64,000 nucleotides of DNA from Posidonia oceanica (GCA_037176725.1 JAZBRS010000029.1:128125001-128189000), one strand, 5' to 3'; shown: positions 11,801 to 24,380, numbered from the stretch's first letter. Translations and numbers: made by a program. Notes: generated from the letters alone by a model not told the origin.

Positions 11801-12912
11801 AAGCCAAAAATCCACAACTCAGGAAATATAAGCATGGTAGATAAAACCAGCACTTAAAAATTCAGTAGAAATAACACTAAAAACAGAGCAGAAATATAAC
11901 CAGAAATGAAAAGAAACACTGCCGAAAGACCACCACAGCAAGTGACGAACGACCACCACAGCAGGTGACGAACTACCACCAAAACAGGTAACGAACGACC
12001 ATCGCAATTGGTGACGATCAACCCACAAAATAGGTGACGAACGACCATTACAAACACGTCGAATAACAACCACAGAAGGTGATGAACGACCACCATAGCA
12101 AGTGATGAACGACCACCACAGCAGGTGACGAACAACCACCAAAACAGGTAACGAACGACCATCGCAATTGGTGACGATCAACCCACAAAATAGGTGACGA
12201 ACGACCATTACAAACACGTCGAATAACAACCACAGAAGGTGATGAACGACCACCAAAAACACGTCGAATGGCCCACACAAAACTGCTGAACGACCAACAC
12301 AAAAGTGATGAACGACCGAACAACAAAACTTGCTTGTCACTCGTCATGAAATCAGACAAAAGGCTCTAAAACAGCAAACTACAACAAAACTGAAACACAT
12401 AAGTGGTCCTACTTTACTTTTAAAAAATTCCCACCAAGTGTCGGTACCAAGCACAAGACTCAGGCAATAAGCGTAAGGTACTAAAACACTTCACAATGCC
12501 GCGGTGGAGCTACTCTGTGACTGGACGCTCCCCATCTTGCTCGGATACAATTGCTTTCTCTCAAGCAACTTACTTAACCCTCAAACCCATGTCTCTATCT
12601 GGACTGTTATCTAACAGATGGTAGCTACAATACATGCTAGACCCAGCCTCCCATGGAAGGAGCTCAACCACAAACATTTGTCACAGGATAAGGGATCTCT
12701 CCTCCCTGTCCCAAGGATGTACTTCCCCTCTTATAGAAGAGGTTTCCAATCCTTTCGGGCCTTTAGGCATTCCTGGCAAGGTTACTTCACAACAAGTAAG
12801 TCTCACTGGGTTGCAACCCTAAAATCATGGTCACACACACAAAAACCATAGGAAATCATTTCAAAAAACCAGAAATCACTCCACATTCCATGCCAAGCGG
12901 AAATCAAACGAG
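8549..12912 (+). repeat. Tandem triplication of solo-LTR end plus flanking DNA
   Basis: Three head-to-tail units: 8549-9970, 9971-11352 and 11353-12912. Each starts at GTGnTGGGT in the solo LTR, runs through the last ~276 bp of that LTR and its CTGCG duplication (CTACG in unit 2), then ~1.1 kb of the older Gypsy LTR, and ends at AAATCAAACGAG. Only the third continues into unique sequence. Unit 1 has an extra copy of GCATTCCTGGCGAGG at 9498, as well as the expected one at 9831. Unit 3 is longer because a ~160-bp piece (11969, 12129) is doubled. The triplication must postdate the solo-LTR insertion. Confidence 0.9.
9122..12320. repeat. Minisatellite blocks built on GACGAACGACC (three blocks)
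   Basis: Blocks at about 9122-9360, 10550-10770 and 11930-12320, one per unit of the triplication. The core is GACGAACGACC followed by variable 10-17 bp pieces such as ACCACAGCAGGT, ACTAAAACAGGTA, or CACAAAATAGGT, giving a step of roughly 23-27 bp. The repeats keep minus-strand frames open (WWSFVTC-like peptides), but the peptides match no family and shift frame between blocks; I treat them as non-coding. Confidence 0.85.
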
Positions 12913-13830
12913 CGCAACGAACATCGAGCAGAAAGAAAACAAGCACCAAGCAGAAAGCACAAATGAACAACGAGCAGAAAGAAAAACAAACTCGAGCGGC
13001 CAGATCAGGTGCTATACAACTCATTTTGGTTCAAAATAAAATACACAAGATAGCTAACACAAAAATCTTTTATTTGATACCGAACGCCACATAGCAGAAT
13101 TTGAAATCAAGGGTGAAAATCCCATTATTCAGTAAAAACACATTCATTCGAGTAGAACTCATTCGGCAAAAAAAACAACCCAAAAACCTGCAGAAGAGAA
13201 AAATTCGTATCTCCCTCTACACAACTCCAAATTGAGTGAATCAAAGCTCAAAATGAAGATAATGCAGAGAGGAACACAATGCCACACATTTCTGCGACTG
13301 AAAAAAGCACCAGATCTGCAAAATACAGTAGTCGCACAACCAAACAGGCCACAACCCACATTTGAATGATTTAAGCCAAAAAAATTCAGATTTAACACTA
13401 AATTACCACACAAGGCATCCATAACACACAAATCACAAAATAAACTCAAGATCTAGCAATATATGAGGTAGATCTACAATTTCCTACCGTTTGCTCATAT
13501 ATTCATGGAAAAAAGGAAAGATGGCACTACGCATGGTACGGTTCGAGCTTCCCATACCTTGCGTCCTCTCTCCTCTACACGCCGTCAGCGAGCAAATGAA
13601 CTCCGTCGAGCACCCAAAATAGCCGCTCCTCTCATTCTTCCTTTTCCTTCTCTCTTCAAAAGCACGATGGAGTAAAAATGGAGCATGATTTGTTTCGAGT
13701 CCTATTTCTCCAAACTAATGGTCAAATTGCAAGCCCAAACCTCAACTCTCTAGAATTCAAACAAAATCCAAAATAGAGAGTCTTAGGAGAGATTTAAGGA
13801 AATAAAAAGAGAAAGCATGGAGTGTTACGG

Positions 13831-14998
13831 TGGATCATGTAAGCATTATGATACTCTTAGAGCAAAATAAGTTGAAATAGTTGCTAAACAACTTGAGTCA
13901 AGTAATATTGCAAATGGTAAGGAAAAAAATCAAGAACTTGGTATTAAAAGAGCAAGGAGTGCACGTTGAGGTTCACATTATAATACCTTAATAAATCTAT
14001 CTATTATGTTTTCATCTGTGGTTAAAGTGCTTAAAATCTTTCGAGCAGATGGTGAATTAACAAAGACAAGGACCAAGCAAATACATATGTTAATCTTATG
14101 CAAACATTTGATTGTCTTCATGTTAATTTTAATGAAAATTCTTTTGGGAATAACATGTGAGTTGTCAGAGCCATCACAGACAAAAGATCAAAATATTGTA
14201 AATACTATGAACTTTGTTAAATTATGCATGTGTTAGTTAAACTCTTTGAGAAGTGATAATGACATGTGGGATTCATTTCCTAGAGAAGTGTTTGTATTTT
14301 GTGAATAAAATTATATAGAAGTCAAAGAGAAGAATAATGCTTATTAAGAAGGTCAATACGTGGACAAGAACAAAAAGAAGCATCATTTCGATTTGAAAAA
14401 TTAACACAATAATTGACTTGTTGTTGAATGAGCTGAATAATTGTTTCAACGAAAGAAACACAGAATTGCTTTTTTTGTGTGTTGCATGTCTTAATCCAAG
14501 TGATGGATTTGCCTCTTTTGACAAAGGTAAATTGGTACGTCTTGTCCACATTTATCCTAGTTATTTCTTTGCCAGATATATTGAAAAGCTTAGTAGATAA
14601 CTTAATACATATATTTTAGATGTTCGCGAAGACCCAACATTTCATAATATCAATGGTATTAGTGAACTTTCTTGAAAGCTTGTGGAGCTAAAGCAAGATC
14701 AGGTTTTTTTTGTCTACACTGACTTTTGAAGTTAGTAATACTTTTACCAGTTGCCACTGCTTCTATGGAAAGAGACTTTTCAGTACTAAACGTCACAAAG
14801 AATCGCTTGCGGAATAAACTTAGAGATGAGTTTATGAATAATTGTTTGATTGACTATATTGAACGTGATGTTATCAAGGATGTTGACGATGAAATCATTA
14901 TGAAATATTTTCAAAGAATGCATCCTCAACAAAAGTTTTCTTTGAGAAAAGTGATGTATTATTTTTATTATGATATAAATTTTTTTAATTTATTATAG
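13831..14998 (+). pseudogene. hAT-type transposase (TTF-type / dimerisation domain protein), 5'-truncated
   Basis: This matches the plant TTF-type zinc-finger proteins with a hAT dimerisation domain, derived from hAT transposases. Readable stretches in order: SCKHYDTLRAK, then NGKEKNQELGIKRARS and GSHYNTLINLSIMFSSVVKVL (about 13831-14040), then LGITCELSEPSQTKDQNIV (about 14150-14200), and the C-terminal dimerisation domain LPVATASMERDFSVLN with NKLRDEFMNNCLIDYIERD (14726-14950). At least ten stops or frameshifts lie between. The N-terminal zinc finger is missing: the homology begins abruptly at 13831, where the Gypsy LTR ends, so the retrotransposon landed inside this gene. Confidence 0.85.
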
Positions 14999-15127
14999 CA
15001 ACTTTATCTTATAAAACATATTTTTATATATTCACAATATTTTGAAATCACTTTTTTTTTTCCACATGTATCATATATTTCAAATTGATGATTATGATAC
15101 AGCTATACTTTATATAATATGTCACAG

Positions 15128-15366
15128 TTAATACCGTTATTATGTGTGGGGCTGGTAAGACTGGCTGTGTATCTGAATTTTTCCGAGAGCAGCGATCTAC
15201 TGATGTTGATTTCTCTGGGATTGCTATAACTTACAGTATCTTGATCGCTGGCCTTCCTCGTAGAAATGGTGTTGACAAGGCAATGGAGTTGGTTGACGAA
15301 ATGCTGTGAATTGGTCACATACCACTGTACCAGACGCGATATTGCATCACACATTGATATCAAAGG
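15128..15366 (+). pseudogene. Pentatricopeptide-repeat (PPR) fragment
   Basis: One PPR unit is readable: ITYSILIAGLPRRNGVDKAM followed by ELVDEML, then a stop (TGA at about 15308) and IGHIP. PPR proteins are 35-residue repeat RNA-binding proteins of plant organelles; a real one would have many repeats. Only about 1.5 units are present, with an internal stop, so this is a relic. A frame on the opposite strand is only its shadow. Confidence 0.55.
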
Positions 15367-15420
15367 TTAAGCACGATCAAGGACCCGATTAACCGAATCC
15401 GCCGACATTTGCGGCGCCTG

Positions 15421-15598
15421 TTTGGACCAAAGCAAGGAGAGAAAACTCTACATTTCTACGTTTCGACTTCTGGGTAGTCACCGACCCACCTTGTGTTTCT
15501 TCCGACGGCTTTCTGCTTCTGGGGTTTTCTTTCCGTTTGCTACATCATCAGGTCCAGCCTTGGGCAACCCAAGTTCTTCAAACTCTTGCAATGGTAAA
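15421..15598 (+). other. Possible leftover first exon, unidentified
   Basis: A frame starting MDQSKERKLYISTFRLLG runs to a GT-rich stretch at ATGGTAAATTC (15593-15603) that could be a splice donor, followed by a pyrimidine-rich intron-like sequence. The composition is less AT-rich than the neighbourhood. I do not recognise the protein and see no following exon, so this may be a 5' leader or chance. Confidence 0.2.
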
Positions 15599-15905
15599 TT
15601 CATACTTACTTTCTCTCTCTTTTTCTCGTTTATAATCGTATCTAAAGTGTGGGTTCTGTAGCTTTTGTTGGTTGGAATGTGAAATCAGTTCGAAATGGAG
15701 AGTCCTTTTGTAGGTCCAATTTGACATGATGCTGTTGTCTGATGATAGAAATCCTTACAGGACCTTTTTTTGATTAAAATTCACAGACATGATTATTGAA
15801 ACTTTTTTTGAGCACAGAATGCCTTTTTCTCGTTGGTTGTTGTTAAATACAGGGATTGGGTATTGGTATCTAATAGACATTGATTTTCTATATCATGCCC
15901 TTATG

Positions 15906-16275
15906 TTACCAGAAAATGGTCCCTGTAGGTGCCTACAGGGAATTTTTCCTGTAGGCACCCTTTTTTTTTTAAATAAAATATAATTATATGGTTAGTCAAT
16001 CTATAAGATAATCTACTATATGTTAAAGTTTCATCGTAATCTGAGTTATATTCACTGTTAATTTTTAATCTAAAATTTAATGGTTAGAATTTAACAAAAC
16101 ATGTTGAATTTTATGACCTTTAGATCAAGGGTTAATAGTTGTTTGATTTAAATAAAAATTTTACTATGTATTTATAGATATCTAATAAATATATCTATAT
16201 AGTTATTTTTTTCTCCTATGTATTTATTTAAAAAAAAAGGTGCCTACAACCATATTGGATGTAGGCACCTACATC
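15906..16275. repeat. MITE of ~0.37 kb with ~43-bp imperfect terminal inverted repeats
   Basis: The left end reads TGTAGGTGCCTACAGGG and then a second CCTGTAGGCACC followed by a T-run. The right end is the reverse complement: an A-run, GGTGCCTACAACC, then GATGTAGGCACCTACA. Each end is also internally palindromic. The interior is AT-rich and non-coding, typical of a miniature inverted-repeat element. No clear target duplication. Confidence 0.7.
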
Positions 16276-19092
16276 AAATTTGCGTCCCATGGTATGGGCT
16301 TTTTCATATGGTAACTTATAGGAAGTTTCAAATTTAATCTTTGCACATAATGCCTTTCGACTTTTGTCATCCTGCTGACAGAAAAGGTGCAGAGTGGAAT
16401 CAGCATTTCTAATGTGTATTGGTTTGACAATGTCATTGTGCGTCGGCTCATCTTTTATTCCTTTTTTGTTGAGCTTGAGCAAGCTTCAACATTTGTTTTG
16501 AAGATCCGAATTTTATGGAAGAAAATAAAAATAATTTCTACTCAAATACAACTGGATATAGAAATGAATTGACAATCAAGAACGTATATAAACTTACAAG
16601 GGAATAAAAGAACAAGTAACTTTTGTTTGTTTACCCTAGTTTTTAGGTTTGTGGCTCGGAAGGGTTTCCAGTAGTTGGACTCCTAATTATCCTGGTAGAC
16701 ATCTGATATCAATATTCTCTTCACCTCCTGCTAAAAAGGAATTCTTATCGCAAATCCTTCTCTTTTCCAGCAAAAGATTGTATGTCTTGCTTTGGGATCG
16801 TGGGTCTATCTTTTCATTAGCTCCTATTTTTTGTTAACGAGCATGTTGAATATCAGTTGTGGTATTGATTGATTTGATAGAAAAGAAGGAAAAACATGTA
16901 GTTTTCATTGGAAAAAGCACTATATATTCCTTCAGTTTCTTATGGGTGATGTCCAGTCAATCAGAGTTGAGATTAAATATTGCAAATGTAACAAATGGGA
17001 ACATTGTTTCCATTGATAACAAAAAAGAAACAAATTTCTATCAAGACAGTGTGTAATACACTACTAACAACTTTGCTTTAAGCCTAACAGTCAAGACTGC
17101 ACATATAGCTACACCCAAATTTATGCCCACGGATGAAAAGGCAAACCATGTCCATAACTATTGAGGGCAATATACTGATCTCTTGAACTTTACTAATTGT
17201 AATTTCGTGATATCCTCTCCCTTTCTCTTATATTCCATTGGTTGGACACGAATCTCAAACACTTTCGACATGAAACATGATGACACTCTTTGGACACCTC
17301 CAATGTCGCAAACCCTAGTCCTATGTGAGGCACTAGTATTTTTGCCAGTTTATGTCATGCAAACACCAAAATTTTTCTTATGAAAATTTTCTTGTAAACT
17401 TAGTTAAGACTGCTCATCTTCTTTCCCTAAAAATAAGGACTGCTCATGTTCCCTTTTCTAAAAATATATATTTGTAGTACATCTTTTCTACAATTTTTTT
17501 TTACAGTTTATTTTATTTTGTGTATATATAGCGGTGTCCTGATGTCTTGGTTTTCGGAGTTCCCTGTGCTAGACAATCTGTTTCCATGCTTATATTTGGC
17601 ACTATTGTCCGTACTAAGAAATCATAAATGTTTGTTTGCTATGAAGATGAAGGAACAATTGTTTACACAGCTATGAATTTGTATGGCTTGTCAGTTGTCA
17701 CCAAGTAACCTCACTTTGAGAAGTGTAGCAGTTGAGTTTTCTTATGTGCATGTATGGTTGTGCTTATTTTTTAAACATTTTTATGATAACCTCTGGTGGA
17801 AAAAGCTTGAGTTGGTAAGAAAAGTATATGCTAATATTTGTATTTTTATCTAGAATAAGGCTAAAATACATTTGCTCTGCAAAAAAAGGGCTAAAATACA
17901 TTTGCAAACCTCATTATAATGCAAAAATTTTATCATAAACAAGAGTTGCATAAAATATTATAAATGTCATAAACAATGAAATATCAGAATACTATAAATA
18001 TAAACAATGAAATATGAATACTATAAACATTGAAATATCAATAGTATAAATAATATCAATGCTATAAACAACGAATATTGAAGTACTCATGAGTTAACTA
18101 AGAAAAATTATGTTTTTTCAAGCCCACTCCTTGTTATTGTTCTGCTAATTGGCCTCTTAGAAATTATGTGAGCTCATGCTTTGACATGTCATCCAAAAAT
18201 ATCTGTAAGTATCCAAAATCTAAGTTATAATTTTCAAATAGGAATACTCTACACAGCGAATCTGATACTAAAAGTTCTTTCTCCTATTGATCAAGAGTTG
18301 TACATGACATGACTAATTTGGAAGTATTGAGCTCATGTTGGTATCCAATATGGATACCCAGGGCGTCTAGACCAGTGCAAAATCAAGTATAACATGAAGA
18401 AGGGTCATTGCACTATATGTTTTTCCAGTGGAATGAGCCTCAGTAAAAAAAATCTTTAGGTTTGTAGGGTCTCTTTGTACAATCTTGGGCCAAATATTCT
18501 TTAGATTTTGGCAATATGTCGTAAGAAGCCTCTTGCAGTTTTATGTTTTTGATTGAGATTCTTTTTCAAGCAACTTGGATGTTTTCTATCAAAGCACGTT
18601 TCCTAATTGGTATCTTTGTTAACATGGGATGCTTCCACTTATACTGATGCTTACATGGATCCCTTGGACACCTACATGCCTCTAATTCTTCGACATATAC
18701 AAGCTCACTATTTCTCTCTTTTTTGACAGTGGAAAGATGAGATTGTTGCCATTAGTTTGGAATGATTAAGATTATATTAGTTGTAAGTTGTAACACAATC
18801 AGATCTAAAAGTGATGCATTTTTATCCTTTTTGAAGAAGACGATGCACGAAAGGATGCTAATCAAACGAGCGATTTGTGAACATACCTATGTTCGAGTTT
18901 GATTTGAAATACAAAATGATATGTATGGGTTCGGTTTGAGTTCAAATATATTTTGAAAAGCTTAAGCTTGTTTTCAGTTCTTGTTGACAACAAAATGTTG
19001 ACATTTACAAAATATTCTAAGGGTGTAGTTGCAAATACCCATGAAAGAGCTACACATGCGTTGTTTGCTTTTGTTAAAACCTTATCACTGTA
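16276..19092. other. AT-rich intergenic DNA
   Basis: Several short ORFs have no family resemblance. About 17930-18080 has an AT-rich irregular repetition of CATAAACAATGAAATATC-like text. At 18855-18950 there is GGATGCTAATCAAACGAGC with GTTCGAGTTTG, resembling the relic end at 35220-35352, probably a piece of the same non-autonomous transposon family. Confidence 0.5.
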
Positions 19093-20307
19093 TATAGGGG
19101 TGCAAATGGATCGGATATGGTATGGATATAGGTGTTACGATATCCGTATCCATTTTCAAAATGCAGATACGGATACGGATACAGATATCATACGGATAGG
19201 AAATTACATATCCATATCCTCAAAAAACGGATATGGATACGGAACGGATAAAAAGGAATCGGATACGGATAAAGTCGGATATAAAAACAGATATGACGAT
19301 ATACACATTACATAATTAATCAAATCATTAATAAGATTTTCATATATTTATATATTTTAAGTTATTTAGTATATATGAAATAAAAATAATATAGATCAAA
19401 AATAAAAATAAATTAGACATAATGATAGGTTAGACTTACCTTTTCCAGAAAGAGATGAAATTATGAATCTCAATCTTAATATTCTACCATTATGGATGTA
19501 TAATTAATTAATGATTAATAAAAAACTGTCACATTTTGTAACATTTTTGTTAATTAAAGTTAGTAAAATCTTATAAATGACAAAGTAAAATCTTTGTAAA
19601 CTAGATAAATAATTTGAAAAAATCAAAATATAATCTATAGATCTTAATCTACATCATTTGGATTAGATACACATTAAAATCTACATCATTTAAAAACTCC
19701 TAATATACATATTTATTTATGTACAAATTCAACGGTTTTAAAGCAAGAATCACTAGATCTCTAAGTTATAAGTTTTAAACTAAAATGTAATCCATGGATC
19801 TTATATACATCATCTAGATTAGGTACACACCAAAATTCATATCATTTAGAAACCCATAGCATATAAATCTATTCATATACAAATTCAATGGTTCTTTATG
19901 AGCTATAATAAGCTATAACAAGTACATGTTAAATTTAGTACTTAGGAATTTCAAAATCACTTGATTTTTTTATATACAAGCATTTTAAATAGTTTCGATT
20001 ATATCTAGTGGTTTAGATTTTTAATCTAAAGGTTAGATGTTGAGATATAAAAAGTTGTATAGATATATAAATACGGATATCCGTAAATTATCCGTATCCG
20101 TATCCGTTGAAAATTCAGAAGACATATCCGTATCCGTATCTATTGAAAATTCAGAAGACATATCCGTATCTGTATCCGCTCAAATTCAAAAAATCATATT
20201 TGTATCTGTATTCGTATCCGCCCAAGAGCGGATACGGATATCCGTATTTGTTCATAAATGGATACGGATACCGATATTTTACGGATATACCATATCTGTT
20301 TGCACTA
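19093..20307. mobile_element. hAT-like non-autonomous element with GGATAC subterminal repeats
   Basis: The left end begins TATAGGGGTGCAAATGG and the right end, reversed, begins TATAGTGCAAACAGATATGG, imperfect terminal inverted repeats of the hAT kind. About 200 bp inside each end is packed with GGATAC/GATATGG on the left and GTATCC/GATATCCG on the right, the subterminal motif arrays hAT transposases bind. The ~700-bp centre is very AT-rich and has no gene. Apparent tyrosine-rich ORFs are translations of the repeat. I could not find a convincing 8-bp target duplication. Confidence 0.7.
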
Positions 20308-21587
20308 TATCATGTGATATTGGTAGTACATCATGATAAAAAATACATCATGTGATATGGGCAGCATAATGGGAAGATAGACTATGCCACATGTCATGTA
20401 GTGGTTGGTTAGAAGACTTCTATTGGGATTGCCAACATGTCTGAACTTTGTCATTCATCTTCACCTTTAATGTTGATAAGAAAATAATCTGTCCATTGAA
20501 ATCAATAACTACTAGGCAATTAAAACATATGTAGAAAAAAAGTTGTGGTGGACTACTGGCATTCCAGTGGCCATTTATGACCAAGTCTTGGACGTGCATG
20601 AACATGTTCTCCTCGCTTTCAAACATCTCCTCCAACCAAAAGATCCTAGACCATTGATTTGAATAAAAATCAAGATAGGTTGCTGATCAGACCATTGATT
20701 TTATCTCATGGTCTTCCATAAAAGATTATAGGATAGATCATGGGGTGGTTCCAACATCATGGAGGAACCAAATTCTTGGGTGAAAAGTTTAAATAATAAG
20801 ATGAGTGCTAATGCAAGAGAGGGCATATAGAGGACACACATCTACATAATGCAACAAGAGAAGAAAAAATAAGAGAGAAGAGAGTGATAAAGAGAGAAAG
20901 GGAAAGAAGAAAGAGAGCACAACTCCTGTTCTATCCTCCTCTCGCCGTCGCCTCTGTCGTCATCGTCATCAATTCGTCATTGTCACCAACTCCTCCTCCT
21001 CTTCACCAACTTGCCTTCACCGTCTTCTACACCACCACGATTTCAAATAAGGTCCATTGTCGTAAAGACAAAACACACTTCTCTAGTGTACAAACATCAA
21101 CATGAACATCAAACATTGCAGGGATGCTCCAGAGAACACGCCTTTTGCAACTTGATCTTCCGTTCGTCATCCAAAGAGGCTTTATTGTGAGAACCGCCAT
21201 TATGGTATGATCTTCCATTCACCTAGCATGATGGCGACATACAGGAGAACTTGCCTTCATGGTCGGATCTTTCGTTCATTTGCATGAGCTTGTTAGGAGA
21301 AACCATTTACAATTAGATCTTCCACTCGCTTAGCATACAGGCATTCGAGTGAACCCATCGTTACGACTACATCTCTCATTTGTCTTTTATATACAATACA
21401 TGCAGGAGTCATGATTTGTACATGATTGATCATGATTCTGTATAAAATAAACTATGTATATGGAAGTGTGACAAAATAACAATGATTATTTTGATAAGCT
21501 TTGATGTAATGCTCAAGGAAAATATGAACAATGCATTACATTCAAATAATAAGTCAGGAACTTTGATATAAAAAAATACATGTGATT
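20308..21587. other. Intergenic DNA, no gene recognised
   Basis: A purine-rich tract at 20850-20925 is followed by a TC/CCT-rich stretch that could be a leader, but no exon of a known family follows. The target duplication of the next element lies at its right edge (21588-21592). Confidence 0.5.
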
Positions 21588-21592
21588 ATTGC

Positions 21593-22077
21593 TAATAAGG
21601 ATAATATTGCGATATTTTAGGGGTATTATATCTTAGGATATTATCTTGAGATATTTTAGGGATATTAGGATATTATTTTATGTATTATTTTGAGATATTT
21701 TAGGGATATTATATCTTAGGATATTATCTTGAGATATTTTAGAGATATTTTATCTTAGAATATTATCTTGAGATATTTTAAGGATATTTTATCTTTTTGT
21801 TTGTTATGTGTTTCTCCTATTTAAGGAGAGAAACTACATGTTTATTGATAGTTATTAATGATATTATTTTCTAGTTGTTGAAATTGAGTATTGTTTGTAA
21901 TTGGAATTGGAGTTTCAATTATGTAAAGATTGGATTATAGTTCATCTTTGTTCGTGAGTACTGTTTGTTATTAAGATTAGAGTTTTAATTACGTGGAGAT
22001 TGGATTGTAGTTCATTTTCGTTATCTTGGATTGTATTGTAGTTCGATTCCGTTATATTCATTTATTTTCCCACATCA
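21593..22077 (+). repeat. 5' LTR (485 bp)
   Basis: Contains five ~40-bp subrepeats of GATATTTTAGGGATATT..CTTAGGATATTATCTTGA and a ~60-bp doubled piece around GTACTGTTTGT / GTTCAT. It ends CCCACATCA. It is 101 bp longer than its partner because of one extra subrepeat and the doubled piece. Confidence 0.88.
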
Positions 22078-22079
22078 AT

Positions 22080-22092
22080 TTAGTATCAGAGT
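22080..22092 (+). other. Primer-binding site, tRNA-iMet type, mutated
   Basis: Reads TTAGTATCAGAGT, a single G-to-A change in the TGG start of the usual TGGTATCAGAGC; it lies 2 bp inside the LTR. Confidence 0.75.
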
Positions 22093-22857
22093 AAACAACG
22101 ATCCACCTCTCGAAAATCAAAATTCATCACTATTTTCTTACTTGCATTGTCAACACCACCACCATCGCAACACCATCATTGCAGCACCACCACACCATCG
22201 CAACCATCACCGCTGCGTTTTCCTCTGTCGCACTTCGCAATCACCGTCGTCGTGTTTCCCCTCATGTTGCTGGTACATCTTCAATACCGCCTACGCAACT
22301 TTCTCCTGTGCCACCATTGTCGCCCACCCACCCTTCGTGTTGCCACCTAGGAGGACTACTAAGACAGTGAAGAAGGATATTAGGGTTTTATCAATATTTT
22401 GCAAAAAAGTCTAGAATTCTCTTAAATTGGCAAAACTTGAAGAAAGGACCCTAAAGTTTTAGAGATTACACAAAACTCCAAACAGAAGATGATTTCTTAT
22501 TGACATTAAGGAACGGTATCACATTCTTTACTTAATCTTGATTTACATTGATATCAGTATGGTTAGATATTTGTGCAATTCTTTATTATTTGCACCACTT
22601 ATATAAGTATTTGTGTATATCTTTCTACATCTTTATATTTTCCTTATTTATGCACATACTACTTAGAGCATACACATATTATTGTTTGTGCTTTCTTTCT
22701 TTCATATGCTTGCATTCTGTTTAGTTTAATTATTTGGTGCATAATTCATTGATGTCTTAACATATTTGAATCTTCTTATAGCTCTTTTAGATCACACTTT
22801 CTCCTTTACCATCATTCCCTTGAGTATCGACTTGATAGGATCGATGATAAAATCCTA

Positions 22858-23770
22858 ACAATAAACAATGAAACTTTTCTGCTTTCCCAACATATGAAAA
22901 TTTTACAAGATCAAATTATATTGAGAGATCCATATGTCAATGTTGTGGGATGTATTCTAAAAAATAATAATGATGCACAGAAATCAGATTGCACTATACC
23001 ATTTCATACATTCTTGAAGTATGGAATTAAAGTTTGCAAAATTATCATAAATGAGGCTAGTTCTTTAAATATTATATCTAAAATTGCTATTGCTAGAATG
23101 AATTTGACATCTGAGCCTCACCCTTATCCATTTCACATTCTTTGGGTTGATGACATTACTCTTTTGATTTCTGAGATATGCCTTATTCATATCTAAATGG
23201 GTGACTACCTTTCACATGTTTGGTGTGTTGTTTTTCCAATGAATATCGGTCATATTCTTTTAGGTCTCCCATGACTTCGAGAAATGCAAACTTGCCATAA
23301 CATGTAAAATAATACGTATATTTTTAAATCTCAAGGCAAGTCTTTCAAGTTATTTCCCGCGAAACCAAAGTCAAATATCTCTAAGCCTTTCACAGTCAAG
23401 CAATCAAATACTTTACCTCCAATTATAAACAAATTTCCTCAAGAATTTGATGTCAAGAAGTTAGATCTAGTGTTTCAAATTTTTAGAAAAGAACCTCCTC
23501 AAGAATGTAATGCTAACGAATTAGACCAATTGCCTCAAATTTTCACTACAGAATCTCCACAATAACATAATGTATTTGTCTCTGTAGAGATTCCCTTGGT
23601 TTTCACAAAATTGGACCATAATTCCCCTCTTATTTCCATAGAATTAAACGTCGATTTCGTGTTGAACTTCGGTCTAACAAAAATAGGAAACGTGTCGAAC
23701 ATCGGTGGAAATGTCGATGGAAACGCGATAAATTTACAGAAGTCCATGGAAATAGTAAAAAAAAATTGAA
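22858..23770 (+). pseudogene. Ty3/Gypsy-type gag-pol protease region, degenerate
   Basis: The pattern matches the plant Gypsy pol start: VCKIIINEASSLNIISKI replaces the usual VCDxIIDGGSxxNVVS, then LTSEPHPYPFHILWVDD corresponds to the conserved PHPxPYxLxWLxDG, and MNIGHILLGLP to the MDAxHLLLGRPW. The catalytic aspartate-glycine pair is lost (IINEAS). The frame has stops at 23196 and in the ILLGLP region, then stays readable to 23766. Reverse transcriptase and integrase are not found; beyond 23770 the hAT sequence begins. Confidence 0.75.
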
Positions 23771-24380
23771 TTTTGATTTGAAACTCTAGGATAAGCTAAA
23801 GTAAATAACAACCTACATCTTAGACTACTTAGATCAACATCCTCAATATGTATCACATTAAAATACAGTGGGTGGACCTAAAACAAATATCTTGAAGTAT
23901 AAATAATACGTAAAAATACTTAATAAATGTTTAAAAACAACAATACGAAGAAAAGTTACTTCATATATGCTTAATACCATAAAAAATGCCTTCATTGATC
24001 AAAATCTTCTTCTTGTACATCAGCCATGCTCATGTTGTGTTCATGATAAATTTGTTGTCGAATTTGAGATTCTCTTCACAACAAGTAGTTGTTCCAAGAC
24101 ATATAACTATAATATGTTTGGTATTCATTGATGTAGTAGTGGTATTGTGACACTGACAGTTGTATTAGGAATCCTATTGGTGAATATTGTGGAATATATA
24201 CTGATTGAGTAATTCCTTGAGGCTGTCGAGGAATGTAAGAATGACTTGGAGGACGTTCAGGTGGTTGCTCTTCATATTGTGTTGGAGGAGATGCATAATG
24301 AAAGAACGAGCTTATATCCCATCCAGTTTGTTCGCTTGGAGCATAAGAAGATGTGGTTCTTGTCCAATCACTTTTAGTGT

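Larger units (their letters stand above)
5630..13829 (-). repeat. 5' LTR of the minus-strand Gypsy element, interrupted and expanded
   Basis: The left edge is TGTCACATCC beside the primer-binding site. The right edge is GGAGTGTTACG at 13819-13829, which on the minus strand reads CGTAACACTCC, one change from a canonical TGTAACACTCC start, and is followed directly by hAT coding sequence. Removing the solo LTR (5961-8824) and two of three tandem units leaves roughly 2.5 kb, a normal size for a Gypsy LTR with long LTRs. The two ends are imperfect inverted repeats. The right end is inferred from the coding junction; no target duplication is visible because the other LTR is gone. Bases 12913-13829 carry no gene, only LTR sequence. 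Confidence 0.55.

Noticed and set aside
9015..12359. Minus-strand ORFs with WWSFVTC-type repeats
   Set aside because: They translate the GACGAACGACC minisatellite and change frame between the three tandem units.
18953..20355. Tyr/Gly- and Ser/Val-rich ORFs
   Set aside because: Translations of GGATAC/GTATCC subterminal repeats of a non-autonomous hAT element.
22031..22414. His-rich ORFs after the outer 5' LTR
   Set aside because: CCACCACCATCGCAACACC-like low-complexity leader gives His/Thr-rich frames in all phases; it is the untranslated leader of the element.
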